A stretch of 64,000 nt of DNA from CAVQCX01 sp963775335 (GCA_963775335.1 CAVZIJ010000002.1:620001-684000); one strand, 5' to 3'. Shown: positions 45,051-56,802, counted from the stretch's first letter. Notes: generated by a model from the letters alone, not told the origin. Numbers and translations: made by a program.

Positions 45051-45356
45051 TGCGAAGCTCCTCTCTTGTTCTCGTTCACGACCAGCGGCAGTTGCCCCGT
45101 CCCAGCGCTACTCTCGCACATCGGGTGGACCCGCGTGCAGTGCCGGGAGGTCAAGGGCGACCACAAAGCGCATTTCTCCGGACGAGGCGCGAGCGCGTCA
45201 AGACCCCGGTGGCCGCTCGCCGACCGCCGCATCGGCGGCGAGACGGTCGCTCTTTCGCCGCCCTTCTGCCCGCATCCATTCTCTCGAAAAGCCATCTACG
45301 CTCCCCCGCGGGGGCCTTGCGTTGTTACCATCCGTAACAGCTGCTAGGCTTGCTTC
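45051..45356. promoter_or_regulatory. Divergent intergenic region with inverted repeat TGTTAC-N5-GTAACA
   Basis: No gene was seen. Positions 45323-45339 (TGTTACCATCCGTAACA) form an inverted repeat 17 bp before the start of the small membrane protein at 45357, a probable operator for the acetate-response operon. Confidence 0.5.
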
Positions 45357-45557
45357 ATGCTCCCCCCCCGCGGCTCCGAGCATCGGCTCGACCTGGTTCT
45401 TCTGCTGGGTCTGTTCGCTGTGTTGCTGTTCGCCTCGCCGTTGATGACCTGGTGGGCGACGCCCAAGAGCCCCTGGTACCTCCCCTACGTGCTCTGGGCG
45501 CTGCTGATCGCCCTGGGCGCGTGGCTGCAACGGCACCGCGTTCGGCATGAGCCATGA
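45357..45557 (+). CDS. Small two-helix membrane protein upstream of the symporter-kinase
   Basis: A 66-residue protein with hydrophobic segments LDLVLLLGLFAVLLFASPLM and YLPYVLWALLIALGAWLQ, ending in a positively charged tail HRVRHEP. Its end overlaps the start of the kinase gene by 11 bp, which supports co-translation. It may be a partner of the kinase. Not assigned to a family. Confidence 0.72.
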   Translation: MLPPRGSEHRLDLVLLLGLFAVLLFASPLMTWWATPKSPWYLPYVLWALLIALGAWLQRHRVRHEP

Positions 45558-48495
45558 CCTGCCGGTCCTCTTCGGCGCCGGCATAGCCTATCTGGGGCTG
45601 CTCTTCCTGGTCGCTTTCGCGACCGATCACGGCTGGCTGCCAGAGCGCTGGACCCGCCATCCTGCCGTCTACGTGCTCTCGCTCGGGGTCTATGCCACGT
45701 CCTGGAGCTACTACGGCAGCGTGGGCTTTGCCAAGGCCCAGGGGTTCCAATTCCTCACCATCTATCTGGGCGTAACCATCGCCTTCCTTATGAGTCCCCT
45801 GCTGCTGCGGCCCCTGCTCAGACTGACGCGAGACTACCAGCTGATCTCCCTCGCGGACCTCTTCGCGTTCCGCTACCGAAGCCAGGCCGCCGGGGTCCTG
45901 GTGACGCTGTTTATGCTGATCGGTACCCTGCCGTATATCGCACTGCAGATCCGCGCGGTGACCGAATCGCTGCGCGTGCTGACCCAGGAGGTCGCCCCGG
46001 AGCTGCTGGCCCAGGGATTCTGCGTCGTGCTCATCTGCTTCGCCATCCTGTTCGGTGCCCGCCACATCTCCCCGCGGGAGAAACACCAGGGGCTGGTCAC
46101 GGCCATCGCCTTCGAATCGCTGGTAAAGCTGCTCGCCCTGCTCACGGTCGGTCTGTTCGCCGTTTTCGGGGTGTTTTCGGGGCCCACCGCGCTTGGACGT
46201 TGGCTCGCCGAGCACCCGCAAGCGGTCAGCGATCTCTACGAGCCGATGCACCAGGGCCCTTGGACCACCCTGTTGTTCCTGGCCTTTGCCGCCGCCTTCC
46301 TGCTACCCCGCCAGTTCCATATGGCGTTTACCGAGAATGCCGAGCCGCGCGCGCTTGGAACGGCGAGCTGGGGGTTCCCTCTGTTTCTGCTGCTGCTCAA
46401 CCTCTCCATACCCCCGGTGCTCTGGGCCGGCGCCCATCTGGGTCTACAGATGGACGCCGACTATTTCGTGCTCGGGATCACGCTGAAGCCACCTGCCCCG
46501 ACCTGGCTCCCGGTGCTTGCCTTCATCGGCGGCGTATCCGCCGCCAGCGCCATGGTGATCGTCACGACGCTCGCGCTCTCGGCCATGTGCCTCAATCACC
46601 TGCTGATTCCGGCCAGCTATCCGGACCCGCACCTCGACCTCTACCGGTGGCTACTCTGGAGCCGCCGCCTGCTGATCGCCGTCATCATCCTTGCCGGCTA
46701 TGCCTTCTACGCGCTGCTCCAGCACACCGGGGGACTGGTCCAGCTCGGGCTGATCTCCTTCGTCGCGGTCGCTCAGTTCGCCCCCGGGATCATCGGCGTG
46801 CTGTACTGGCGCCGCGCTACCCGCGGAGGGTTCATCGCGGGGCTCGTCGCGGGCATTGCGGTTTGGACACTTACCCTGCTCCTGCCCCTGCTCAGCCCCT
46901 CGGGCCTCGTCGCGGCGGGTCTCAACCTGCACGACCTGAGCAGCCTGTCGGGCCTCGACCATTGGGGGCTCGCCACCTTCTGGTCGCTGACCTGCAACAG
47001 CGGCCTTTTCGTGCTGGTGTCTCTGCTCACGCCCCAGAGCCGCATGGAGTGGGAGGCCGCCCACGCCTGCTGCACCGAGGTGTTCACGCCGCTCATGGGG
47101 GCGGTCTCTGCGGGCTCTGCCGCCGAATTCACCGAGGCCCTGACGACCATCCTCGGCAAGCGGACGGCGACCCGGGAGGTGAGCCAGGCTCTCAAGGACC
47201 TGGATATGGCCCCGGACGAGCACCGGCCCGCCGAGCTCAGACGCTTGCGCGAGCGTATCGAGCGTAATCTTTCCGGACTGATCGGCCCCCAGATGGCCCA
47301 CATGATCGTGGACCAGCGCCTGCTGCTGGACGCTTCGTCCACCTCGGCACTGGCCGACTCCATGCGCTATGTCGAGCAACGGCTGGAGGAATCCCGCTCC
47401 CGCCTGGAGGGGCTTAGCGCGTCCCTGGACAGCTTGCGCCGCTATCACCGGCAGATCCTCCTCGATCTGCCGTTGGGCGTCTGCGTGATGGGTTCCGACC
47501 AAACCGTGCTGGTCTGGAACCGCGCCATCGAGGTGATGACCGGTCTGGACAGCGCCGAAACGCTCGGCTCCCCGCTCTCGGCGCTGCGCCGGCCCTGGGG
47601 CGACACCCTGTCCGCTCTCGCGCGGGCCCAGGACCGACACATCCACCGCCTGGAGGTGCGGCTGGGGGGGCGGGCGCACTGGTTCAACCTGCACAAGGCG
47701 ACCACCCTGGACCCGAGCCTCAGCCCGGACGATCCGGTCTCGCGCACCGGTCTGGTCATCCTGCTCGAGGACCTCACCAGCCTCGAGACCCTGGAGGCGG
47801 AGCTCGCCCACAGCGACCGCCTGGCCTCGGTGGGTCGTCTCGCCGCGGGCGTCGCCCATGAGATCGGCAACCCCGTCACCGGCATCGCATCCCTGGCCCA
47901 GAACCTGCGCGAGGAGAACGCCGACCCCCGGGTCCAGGAGACCCTGGAGGAGATCCTCCAGCAGACCCACCGGATCTCCGGCATCGTGCGTGCCCTCATG
48001 AGCTTCAGCCACAGCGGCTCGGTAGGCCTGGAGACCCAGGAGCTCCGGCTGGCACCCCTGATCGACGAGTCGGTACGTCTGATCCGCCTCACCCATCGGG
48101 GCAAGCAGGTCGAGTACCACGTATCCTGCCCCGAGGACCTGAGGCTCAGGGGCGACCGCCAACGCCTCTCCCAGGTCCTGGTGAACCTGCTCGCCAACGC
48201 CTGCGACGCCTCCCAGCCCGGTCATCGGGTGGAGGTGGTCGCCGGCACCGACGAGGAGGGGGTCTGGACCGAGATCCGCGATCAGGGCCAGGGCATCCCC
48301 GAAGACCTGCGCGATGCCATCTTCGACCCCTTCTTCACGACCAAGCCCCCCGGCGAGGGGACGGGACTGGGGCTGCCCATGGCCTACAAGATCATCGACG
48401 AGCACGGAGGCAGCCTGAAGATCGACTCCGCGCCCGGGAGCGGCACGCGCGTGACCATCCGGCTACCATCAACCCCCCAGGCCAGCGCCCCATGA
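45547..48495 (+). CDS. Sodium:solute symporter-fused sensor histidine kinase (CbrA/CrbS type)
   Basis: A 982-residue hybrid. The N-terminal 500 residues form a sodium:solute symporter domain with more than ten hydrophobic segments. A PAS-like region (about 640-740), then HisKA with His771 in GVAHEIGNPVTG and an ATPase domain with NLLANACDAS, DQGQGIPEDL and FDPFFTTKPPGEGTGLGL. CrbS- and MxtR-type kinases sense acetate or related acids and control acs and acetate permeases. The acs gene lies in this cluster, with the regulator next, overlapping by 4 bp. Confidence 0.92.
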   Translation: MSHDLPVLFGAGIAYLGLLFLVAFATDHGWLPERWTRHPAVYVLSLGVYATSWSYYGSVGFAKAQGFQFLTIYLGVTIAFLMSPLLLRPLLRLTRDYQLISLADLFAFRYRSQAAGVLVTLFMLIGTLPYIALQIRAVTESLRVLTQEVAPELLAQGFCVVLICFAILFGARHISPREKHQGLVTAIAFESLVKLLALLTVGLFAVFGVFSGPTALGRWLAEHPQAVSDLYEPMHQGPWTTLLFLAFAAAFLLPRQFHMAFTENAEPRALGTASWGFPLFLLLLNLSIPPVLWAGAHLGLQMDADYFVLGITLKPPAPTWLPVLAFIGGVSAASAMVIVTTLALSAMCLNHLLIPASYPDPHLDLYRWLLWSRRLLIAVIILAGYAFYALLQHTGGLVQLGLISFVAVAQFAPGIIGVLYWRRATRGGFIAGLVAGIAVWTLTLLLPLLSPSGLVAAGLNLHDLSSLSGLDHWGLATFWSLTCNSGLFVLVSLLTPQSRMEWEAAHACCTEVFTPLMGAVSAGSAAEFTEALTTILGKRTATREVSQALKDLDMAPDEHRPAELRRLRERIERNLSGLIGPQMAHMIVDQRLLLDASSTSALADSMRYVEQRLEESRSRLEGLSASLDSLRRYHRQILLDLPLGVCVMGSDQTVLVWNRAIEVMTGLDSAETLGSPLSALRRPWGDTLSALARAQDRHIHRLEVRLGGRAHWFNLHKATTLDPSLSPDDPVSRTGLVILLEDLTSLETLEAELAHSDRLASVGRLAAGVAHEIGNPVTGIASLAQNLREENADPRVQETLEEILQQTHRISGIVRALMSFSHSGSVGLETQELRLAPLIDESVRLIRLTHRGKQVEYHVSCPEDLRLRGDRQRLSQVLVNLLANACDASQPGHRVEVVAGTDEEGVWTEIRDQGQGIPEDLRDAIFDPFFTTKPPGEGTGLGLPMAYKIIDEHGGSLKIDSAPGSGTRVTIRLPSTPQASAP

Positions 48496-49838
48496 CCAAG
48501 CTACTGATCATCGAAGACGAGCAGGTGATCCGCAGTGCGTTGCGCCGGCTCCTGGAGCGGCGCGGCTTCAGCCTGGCCGATGCGGAGTCGGTGGAGCAGG
48601 CCCAGGCCGCGCACGATCTCCAGGACTTCGACCTGATCATCACCGACTTGCGGTTGCCCGGCGCCCCGGGCACGGCCGTCATCGATCTGACCCCGCAGGT
48701 GCCGGTGCTCGTCATGACCAGCTATGCGAGCGTGCGCTCGGCGGTGGAATCCATGAAGCTCGGCGCCGTCGACTACATCGCCAAGCCCTTCGACCATGAG
48801 GAGCTCGTGCTTCTGGTCAAGCGCATCCTGAAACAAGGCCAGCTGGAGCGGCAGAAGGCCGCGCTCAAGTCCGATGTGGACCGGAGCTATCCGGTCGGCG
48901 GCATGATCGGAAGCAGTCGGCCCATGCGCGAGGTGTTCTCCCGGATCGCCAAGGTCGCCCCGACGGACTCCACGGTCCTCATCCTCGGCGAATCGGGGAC
49001 GGGCAAGGAGCTGGTGGCAAGGGCGATTCACGAGGGCAGCCCGCGCCGTGAGGCACCGATCGTCGCCGTCAACTGCGCAGCCATTCCCCAGGACTTGATC
49101 GAGTCGGAGCTGTTCGGCCATGAGAAAGGGGCCTTTACCGGGGCGGGGGCTGCCCGCACCGGGCTGGTGGAGAGCGCCGACGGCGGGACCCTGTTTCTCG
49201 ACGAGATCGGCGAGCTCTCCCTGGAAGCGCAAGCCCGTTTGTTGCGGGTGCTTCAGCAAGGAGAGGTCCGCCGGGTCGGTGCCGACCGCTCGCGCCACGT
49301 CGACATCCGCCTGGTGGCGGCCACCCACCGGGACCTGCAGCGCCAGGTCGGCGAGGGGCGGTTTCGCAAGGACCTCTACTTTCGCCTCAACGTCGTCGAA
49401 ATCCGTCTGCCGCCCCTGCGCGAGCGCGGCGACGATATCGAGGAGCTCGCTCAAGTGCTGCTGGAGAAGATCTGCCAGCGGCTCAACCGTGCCAGCCTCA
49501 GATTCACTCCGGAGGTCCTGAGACGGCTGCGCGAGCACAACTGGCCGGGCAACGTGCGGGAGCTGGAGAATCTCATCGAGCGGGCGGTGATCCTCGCCGA
49601 AAGCGAGCTCATCGACGAGTCGCTGCTGGCCATCAATCCTCCCTTTTCCGAGGGCAAAGCCGACACCTCGGACGCCGCGGACCCGCTCTCTCTCGACGAA
49701 TATTTCGTCCAGTTCGTCCGCCAGAACGAGGGCCGGATGACCGAGACCGAGCTGGCGCGGCGCCTGGGCATCAGCCGGAAGACCCTCTGGGAGCGGCGCC
49801 AGCGTCTCAACCTGCCGAGGGCGCGACCCACGGGCTGA
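48492..49838 (+). CDS. NtrC-family response regulator of the acetate cluster
   Basis: A 448-residue sigma-54 activator. The receiver domain has Asp52 (LIITDLRLPG), and the AAA+ domain has Walker A GESGTGKE, GAFTGA, Walker B GGTLFLDEIGE and WPGNVRELEN. The C-terminal Fis-type helix-turn-helix is near AARRLGISRKTLWERRQRLN-like sequence (408-440). It partners the upstream symporter-kinase. Likely targets are the symporter genes from 50003 and perhaps acs, but no convincing -24/-12 promoter was found before either. Confidence 0.92.
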   Translation: MTKLLIIEDEQVIRSALRRLLERRGFSLADAESVEQAQAAHDLQDFDLIITDLRLPGAPGTAVIDLTPQVPVLVMTSYASVRSAVESMKLGAVDYIAKPFDHEELVLLVKRILKQGQLERQKAALKSDVDRSYPVGGMIGSSRPMREVFSRIAKVAPTDSTVLILGESGTGKELVARAIHEGSPRREAPIVAVNCAAIPQDLIESELFGHEKGAFTGAGAARTGLVESADGGTLFLDEIGELSLEAQARLLRVLQQGEVRRVGADRSRHVDIRLVAATHRDLQRQVGEGRFRKDLYFRLNVVEIRLPPLRERGDDIEELAQVLLEKICQRLNRASLRFTPEVLRRLREHNWPGNVRELENLIERAVILAESELIDESLLAINPPFSEGKADTSDAADPLSLDEYFVQFVRQNEGRMTETELARRLGISRKTLWERRQRLNLPRARPTG

Positions 49839-50002
49839 TCCGCTGGGGCGCAGGCGCTGGGCTTGCCCCGCAGGCCAGGTGCGCGGCAGCAGCCCGGTCC
49901 CTGCCCGGTCTGGTCTCGGTCCACCCCCCGGGATCGGCGCGGGGCTCGGCTCCCAGACCGGCGCGGCCCCCCCGGGGTGCTACTTGCCGTATAGGTTGTC
50001 TC

Positions 50003-50197
50003 GTGGTTTGGTTCCTGGTCTCCTACGGCTTCGGCATCCTGCTCGTGGAGCCCCTCAACAACATCCAGCTCGGGGGTTACAAGCTGGGATTCTGGTTTGC
50101 CCAGCAAGGGTCCATCTATGTCTTCCTGGTCCTGATCTTCTTCTACGCCTGGCGTATGAATCGGCTGGACCGCCTCTTCGACGTGCACGAAGACTGA
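50003..50197 (+). CDS. DUF4212 small subunit of a sodium symporter, short N-terminus
   Basis: A 64-residue membrane protein: WFLVSYGFGILLVEPLNNIQ, LGGYKLGFWFAQQGSIYVFL and a C-terminal MNRLDRLFDVHED. These are the conserved parts of DUF4212, the partner of VC_2705-type symporters. Typical members have about 20 more N-terminal residues, but the sequence before GTG 50003 does not resemble them in any frame. The gene ends 12 bp before the symporter. Confidence 0.85.
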   Translation: MVWFLVSYGFGILLVEPLNNIQLGGYKLGFWFAQQGSIYVFLVLIFFYAWRMNRLDRLFDVHED

Positions 50198-50209
50198 GGG
50201 GGGCACACC

Positions 50210-51985
50210 ATGGATCTTCAAACCATAACGTTCATCGTCGTCGGTGCCACCTTCGCGCTCTATGTCGGCATCGCCATCTGGACCCGGGCGACGGCCACGG
50301 GCGAGTTCTATGTCGCCGGTCGCGGCGTGCATCCGGTCGCCAACGGCATGGCCACTGCCGCGGATTGGATGTCCGCCGCCTCGTTCATCTCCATGGCCGG
50401 CCTGATTGCGTTCAAGGGTTACGACGCCTCGGTCTACCTCATGGGCTGGACCGGCGGCTACGTGCTGCTGGCGATGCTGCTGGCGCCCTATCTGCGCAAG
50501 TTCGGCAAGTTCACGGTGCCCGAGCTCATCGGCGAGCGCTACTACTCCCAGACCGCACGCATCGTTGCCGTCATCTGCCTGATCGTCGCCTCGATCACCT
50601 ACGTCATCGGCCAGATGAAGGGCATGGGGGTCGCCTTCTCGCGCTTCATGGAGGTGGACTATGACATCGGCCTCTACACCGGCATGGGCATCGTATTCGT
50701 CTACGCCGTTCTCGGAGGCATGAAGGGCATCACGTACACCCAGATCGCCCAGTACGTGGTTCTGATCTTCGCCTATACCATCCCTGCGATCTTCATCTCT
50801 CTGCAGCTCACCGGCACTCCGATCCCGCAGCTCGGCCTGGGCGGCAGCCTCGCCGATGGCACCCACCTGCTCGCCAAGCTGGACCAGGTGCTCGTCGACC
50901 TTGGTTTCGGAGCATACACGGCGAAGAAGGGCACCTCGCTCAATATGGTGCTGCTGACCCTCTCTCTGATGATCGGCACTGCGGGCCTACCCCATGTCAT
51001 CGTACGGTTCTTCACGGTGCCCAAGGTCCGCGATGCCCGCGCCTCGGCCGGCTGGGCCCTGGTGTTCATTGCCGTCCTTTACACCACCGCCCCGGCGGTG
51101 GGGGCCATGTCCTTCTTCAACCTTGCCAAGACCCTGCAGCCCGGCGATGTCGGCTCGCCCACTGGAAACCTACTCATCAAAGACTTGCCGATCTGGTTCA
51201 AGAACTGGGAGAAGACCGGTCTGCTGGCCTTCGAGGACAAGAACGGCGACGGTCGCATTCAGTACTACAACGAGAAGAACGACGACTGCGCCCCCAAGGC
51301 CGCGTCCTACGGCTGGAAGGGCAACGAGATGACCAAGATCGACGCGGACATCATGGTGCTGGCCAATCCCGAGATCGCCGGTCTACCCAACTGGGTCATA
51401 GCACTGGTGGCGGCGGGAGGCCTGGCAGCCGCGCTGTCGACGGCGGCGGGCCTGCTCCTGGCAATATCCTCCGCGGTCTCCCACGACCTGCTGAAGGGGA
51501 TCTTCATGCCCAACATCTCGGAGAAGACCGAGCTCAGGGCGGCACGCGTGGCCATGGCCGGGGCGATCGCCCTAGCCGGCTACTTCGGCCTACATCCACC
51601 GGGGTTCGCAGCCCAGGTGGTGGCCCTGGCGTTCGGTCTGGCCGCCTCGTCGATCTTCCCGGCACTGATGATGGGGATCTTCGACAAGAAGATGAACAGC
51701 ACCGGCGCGGTCTTCGGCATGCTTAGCGGGCTGCTGTTCACCCTCATCTACATCTTCTGGTACAAGGGGTGGTTCTTCATCCCAGGCACCGAGATGCTGC
51801 CCAACAAGGAGAGCAATTGGGTGCTCGGCATCCAGCCCGAGTCCATCGGCGCGGTCGGGGCGCTGCTCAACTTCTGCGTCGCCTGGGCGGTGTCGAAGGT
51901 GACCGCGCCACCGCCGGACCACATCCAGCACCTGGTCGAGGACATCCGTGTCCCGCGAGGTGCCGGCCTGGCCACGGCTCACTGA
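50210..51985 (+). CDS. Sodium:solute symporter, VC_2705 family (probable acetate permease)
   Basis: A 591-residue SSS transporter with about 13 helices. The conserved opening is EFYVAGRGVHPVANGMATAADWMSAASFI in residues 32-60. A loop of about 343-354 reads DKNGDGRIQYYN, a textbook EF-hand/dockerin-like calcium loop (Asp343, Asn345, Asp347, Asn354). The family is found beside DUF4212, acs and CrbS-like kinases, hence a predicted acetate or short-chain carboxylate permease. A terminator follows. Confidence 0.9.
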   Translation: MDLQTITFIVVGATFALYVGIAIWTRATATGEFYVAGRGVHPVANGMATAADWMSAASFISMAGLIAFKGYDASVYLMGWTGGYVLLAMLLAPYLRKFGKFTVPELIGERYYSQTARIVAVICLIVASITYVIGQMKGMGVAFSRFMEVDYDIGLYTGMGIVFVYAVLGGMKGITYTQIAQYVVLIFAYTIPAIFISLQLTGTPIPQLGLGGSLADGTHLLAKLDQVLVDLGFGAYTAKKGTSLNMVLLTLSLMIGTAGLPHVIVRFFTVPKVRDARASAGWALVFIAVLYTTAPAVGAMSFFNLAKTLQPGDVGSPTGNLLIKDLPIWFKNWEKTGLLAFEDKNGDGRIQYYNEKNDDCAPKAASYGWKGNEMTKIDADIMVLANPEIAGLPNWVIALVAAGGLAAALSTAAGLLLAISSAVSHDLLKGIFMPNISEKTELRAARVAMAGAIALAGYFGLHPPGFAAQVVALAFGLAASSIFPALMMGIFDKKMNSTGAVFGMLSGLLFTLIYIFWYKGWFFIPGTEMLPNKESNWVLGIQPESIGAVGALLNFCVAWAVSKVTAPPPDHIQHLVEDIRVPRGAGLATAH

Positions 51986-52000
51986 TACCGTTCGCGGCGA

Positions 52001-52028
52001 AGGCCCCGCCCCAGGGCGGGGCCTTTTT
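52001..52028 (+). terminator. Rho-independent terminator after the symporter
   Basis: AGGCCCCGCCC (52001-52011) pairs with GCGGGGCCT, with a 4-nt loop, followed by five T. It closes the transcription unit that begins at 45357 or 50003. Confidence 0.85.
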
Positions 52029-52166
52029 CCTCCCATGAGTCTCCAGAGGAGCGCTTTCGGGTCAAGGACCTGGCACGATCTCCGGGCTTGCCGGCAAACG
52101 GCCGCAGCCTGCGCCATTGCCCCCGACGGCGCCCCTGTGCAGATTCTCATCAACGGGTAAGGCCCC

Positions 52167-54032
52167 ATGGAAGTGGAGCTGATCGAGATCCGGGACTTCC
52201 TGGCCGAGCACCCCCCCTTCGACCGCCTGCCCGAGCCGGTGCTGGACAGCCTTCCCAAGGCCCTCTCGGTGCGTTATCTGCGCCGCGGCAGCGCGTTCCC
52301 GCCCCGGGACACCGGGGGCCGGTTCCTCTACATCCTGCGCACCGGCGCGGTGGAGCTGCGCGGACCCGGCGATGTGCTGCGCGATAAGCTCTCCGAGGGA
52401 GACCTGTTCGCCGGGGCTTGCGCCGCCGAAGCGCACGACGAGCAGGTGCAGGGCCTGACGGTGGAGGACAGTCTGGTGTATCTGCTGCCCTGCGCGGAGC
52501 TGGAGACCCTAAGGCGTGTGCACGCCCGCTTCGACGAGCACTTCGCCACCTCCCTGGGAGAGCGGCTGCGCCTGGCACTGAGCGGCATGCAGGAGGGTCA
52601 GGGCCGCGTCAATCTGATGACCGTGGAGGCCCGTCAGCTGATCGGCCGGGCTCCGGTGTCCATCCACCCCGATGCCAGCATCCGGGACGCGGCCCGGCGC
52701 ATGACCGCCGAGCGGGTCTCGGCCTTGCTCATCTGCGAGCACGGGGAGCTGGTGGGCATCATCACCGACCGCGACCTGCGCAGCCGTTGCATCGCCGAGG
52801 GTCTGTCATACGACGACCCGGTCGGGCGGATCATGTCCGACCGCCTGGTGAAGGTCCGGGCCGACGCCCCGGCCTTCGAGATCCTGATGACCATGACGCG
52901 CATGAATATCCACCATCTCCCGGTCCTGGACCGGGAGCGCGTGGCTGGGATGGTCACGGATACCGATCTCACCCGCTTCCAGAGCGCCAACTCGGTCTAC
53001 CTGGTGGGCGACATCCGCAAAGCGGCCTCGACGGAGGCGCTCGGCAAGGTCGCCGCCGAGCTGCCAGAGCTCCAGGTGCAGCTGGTGAGCGGCGGCGCCA
53101 ACGCCCACCAGCTGGGCCAAGCGATGACCTCCGTGATCGACGCTCTGACCTGCCGACTGGTCGAGCTGGCGCTCGAGCGCCTGGGCGCCGCACCGGTGCC
53201 CTTCGTCTGGCTGGCCATCGCCTCCCAGGCCCGGCGCGAGCAGACCGTGCATACCGATCAGGACAATGCCCTGCTGCTGGACGATGGGTACCAACCCGAC
53301 CGGGATGGCGCCTATTTCGAGGAATTGGCCCGCTTCGTTTGCGAGGGTTTGGACGGCTGCGGCATTCGCTTCTGTCCGGGCGCGGTGATGGCCTCCAATC
53401 CCGATTGGCGCCAGCCCTTCGCGATCTGGCGGGGCTATTTCGACGGCTGGATCAATGCCCCCGAGCGACGCGCCCTGATGCTCGCCTCCAACTTCTTCGA
53501 CATGCGAGCGGTGTACGGCGAGACGAGGCTCTATGAGGAGCTGCGTCACGAAATTCTGGCCCAGACCCGCGACAACGGCATCTTTCTCGCCCATCTTGCC
53601 GCCAACGCCCTGACACAGCGCCCACCCCTGGGATTCTTCCGCAACCTGGTGCTGATCCACGACGGCGAGCACGACAACACGCTCGATCTCAAGCGCACCG
53701 GTCTCATCCCCATCGTCGACATCGCGCGGGTACATGCCCTGTCGGCCGCCCGGGACGAGCTCGCAACGCTCGATCGGCTGCGTGCCGCCGCAGAGGCCGG
53801 CCTGCTCAGCGGGGAAGGGACCGAGGACCTGGAAGACGCCTTCGAGCTCATCGGCACCCTGCGCGCCCGCCACCAGGTCGCGCAGATCAAGGCGGGGCTG
53901 GCGCCCGACAACTACCTGGCGCCCGACGGGCTTTCGAGGCTGGAGCGCAGCCACCTGAAGGACGCCTTCGCCGCCATCAGCACCGTGCAGGGCGTGCTGG
54001 CCCAGCGCTACCACACCGATCGCATCTTTTGA
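52167..54032 (+). CDS. cNMP-binding/CBS/DUF294 nucleotidyltransferase-like protein
   Basis: A 621-residue protein with a cyclic-nucleotide-binding-like beta-roll (about 20-130: GGRFLYILRTGAVELRG), two CBS domains (about 155-285), a DUF294 nucleotidyltransferase-like domain whose HTDQDNALLLDD holds the DxD-type motif, and a helical DUF294_C end (EGTEDLEDAFELIG). This layout accompanies actP/acs clusters with the exonuclease gene, and is thought to be a signalling protein. Partner and substrate are unknown. It follows the terminator by 138 bp. Confidence 0.9.
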   Translation: MEVELIEIRDFLAEHPPFDRLPEPVLDSLPKALSVRYLRRGSAFPPRDTGGRFLYILRTGAVELRGPGDVLRDKLSEGDLFAGACAAEAHDEQVQGLTVEDSLVYLLPCAELETLRRVHARFDEHFATSLGERLRLALSGMQEGQGRVNLMTVEARQLIGRAPVSIHPDASIRDAARRMTAERVSALLICEHGELVGIITDRDLRSRCIAEGLSYDDPVGRIMSDRLVKVRADAPAFEILMTMTRMNIHHLPVLDRERVAGMVTDTDLTRFQSANSVYLVGDIRKAASTEALGKVAAELPELQVQLVSGGANAHQLGQAMTSVIDALTCRLVELALERLGAAPVPFVWLAIASQARREQTVHTDQDNALLLDDGYQPDRDGAYFEELARFVCEGLDGCGIRFCPGAVMASNPDWRQPFAIWRGYFDGWINAPERRALMLASNFFDMRAVYGETRLYEELRHEILAQTRDNGIFLAHLAANALTQRPPLGFFRNLVLIHDGEHDNTLDLKRTGLIPIVDIARVHALSAARDELATLDRLRAAAEAGLLSGEGTEDLEDAFELIGTLRARHQVAQIKAGLAPDNYLAPDGLSRLERSHLKDAFAAISTVQGVLAQRYHTDRIF

Positions 54033-54035
54033 GCG

Positions 54036-54728
54036 ATGCTCGGCTCGCTGCTCAGCCTGGACCTGCGCCGCCGCCGCCTGCTGGCCAAGGCGCCGGGCGG
54101 ACCGCTGCGCGAGTACCTGTCCCAGCCCTTTCCCGCCCCAACCATGGACGCCCGCCAGGCGCCCTATCTCGCGCTCGATCTGGAGACCACCGGTCTCGAT
54201 CCGCGCTCCGATGCCATCCTCAGCGTCGGCATGGTGGCGATGAACGGGGTCCAGGTGGAGCTCAAGACCGCCGATCACCGGATCATCCAGGGGAACCGCC
54301 CCCTGGCCGAGGAGAACGTGGTCGTCCACCGGCTCACCGACGACCGGGTCGCCGGCGGGGAGTCGCTGGTCAGCGCGCTGACGCTGGTGCTGCAGCGCCT
54401 GGCCGGGCGGGTCCTGCTCGCCCACCATGCCGAGATCGAGGTGTACTTTCTGCGCTTCGCCCTGGCCCGCGTGTTCGGAGGTGGCTTTCTGGCTCCCGTG
54501 GTGGATACCCAGTGGATCGCCCACCGCACTCTGGAGCGGCGCAATCAGCCCTTCGGATGGACGGCGCTACGGCTATTCAACCTGCGCAAGGGCTACAATC
54601 TGCCACGCTACAATGCGCACAACGCGCTCAGCGATGCGCTGGCGACGGCAGAGCTGTACGCGGCGCAGATCACGGAGCACCAGGGAAAGGGTCCGCTGCC
54701 GCTGAAAGCCATGCTGCGCGGACTCTGA
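54036..54728 (+). CDS. DnaQ-like 3'-5' exonuclease
   Basis: A 230-residue DEDD-type nuclease. Exo I is Asp48/Glu50 in ALDLETTGLD, Exo II VNTVV-like region near 100-125 (LLAHHAEIEVYFLR), and Exo III HNALSDALATAEL. It starts 3 bp after the DUF294 stop. A DnaQ-like nuclease beside DUF294 and acs recurs in proteobacteria. It would degrade DNA or nucleotides, and its link to acetate metabolism is not explained. Confidence 0.88.
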   Translation: MLGSLLSLDLRRRRLLAKAPGGPLREYLSQPFPAPTMDARQAPYLALDLETTGLDPRSDAILSVGMVAMNGVQVELKTADHRIIQGNRPLAEENVVVHRLTDDRVAGGESLVSALTLVLQRLAGRVLLAHHAEIEVYFLRFALARVFGGGFLAPVVDTQWIAHRTLERRNQPFGWTALRLFNLRKGYNLPRYNAHNALSDALATAELYAAQITEHQGKGPLPLKAMLRGL

Positions 54729-54855
54729 TGAGGGCCCGGCTGCAGCCCTGAGCCGGCGGCCCCATAGCGTACTGCCGGGACAAACGAGACAACAATCACA
54801 ACCGGGGGCCGGGTCGCTGCAGCCCCCATCAACCGAAGAAGACTGGAGGAATCCA

Positions 54856-56802
<1,947 letters not shown>

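Noticed and set aside
49970..49990. Possible -24/-12 promoter before DUF4212 (GG-N10-GC near CGGGGTGCTACTTGC)
   Set aside because: Matches only the GG and GC dinucleotides and would start transcription almost at the GTG.
52068..52088. TGGCAC followed by TTGC before the DUF294 gene
   Set aside because: Spacing between the two elements is 11 nt, not 5, so it does not fit RpoN.
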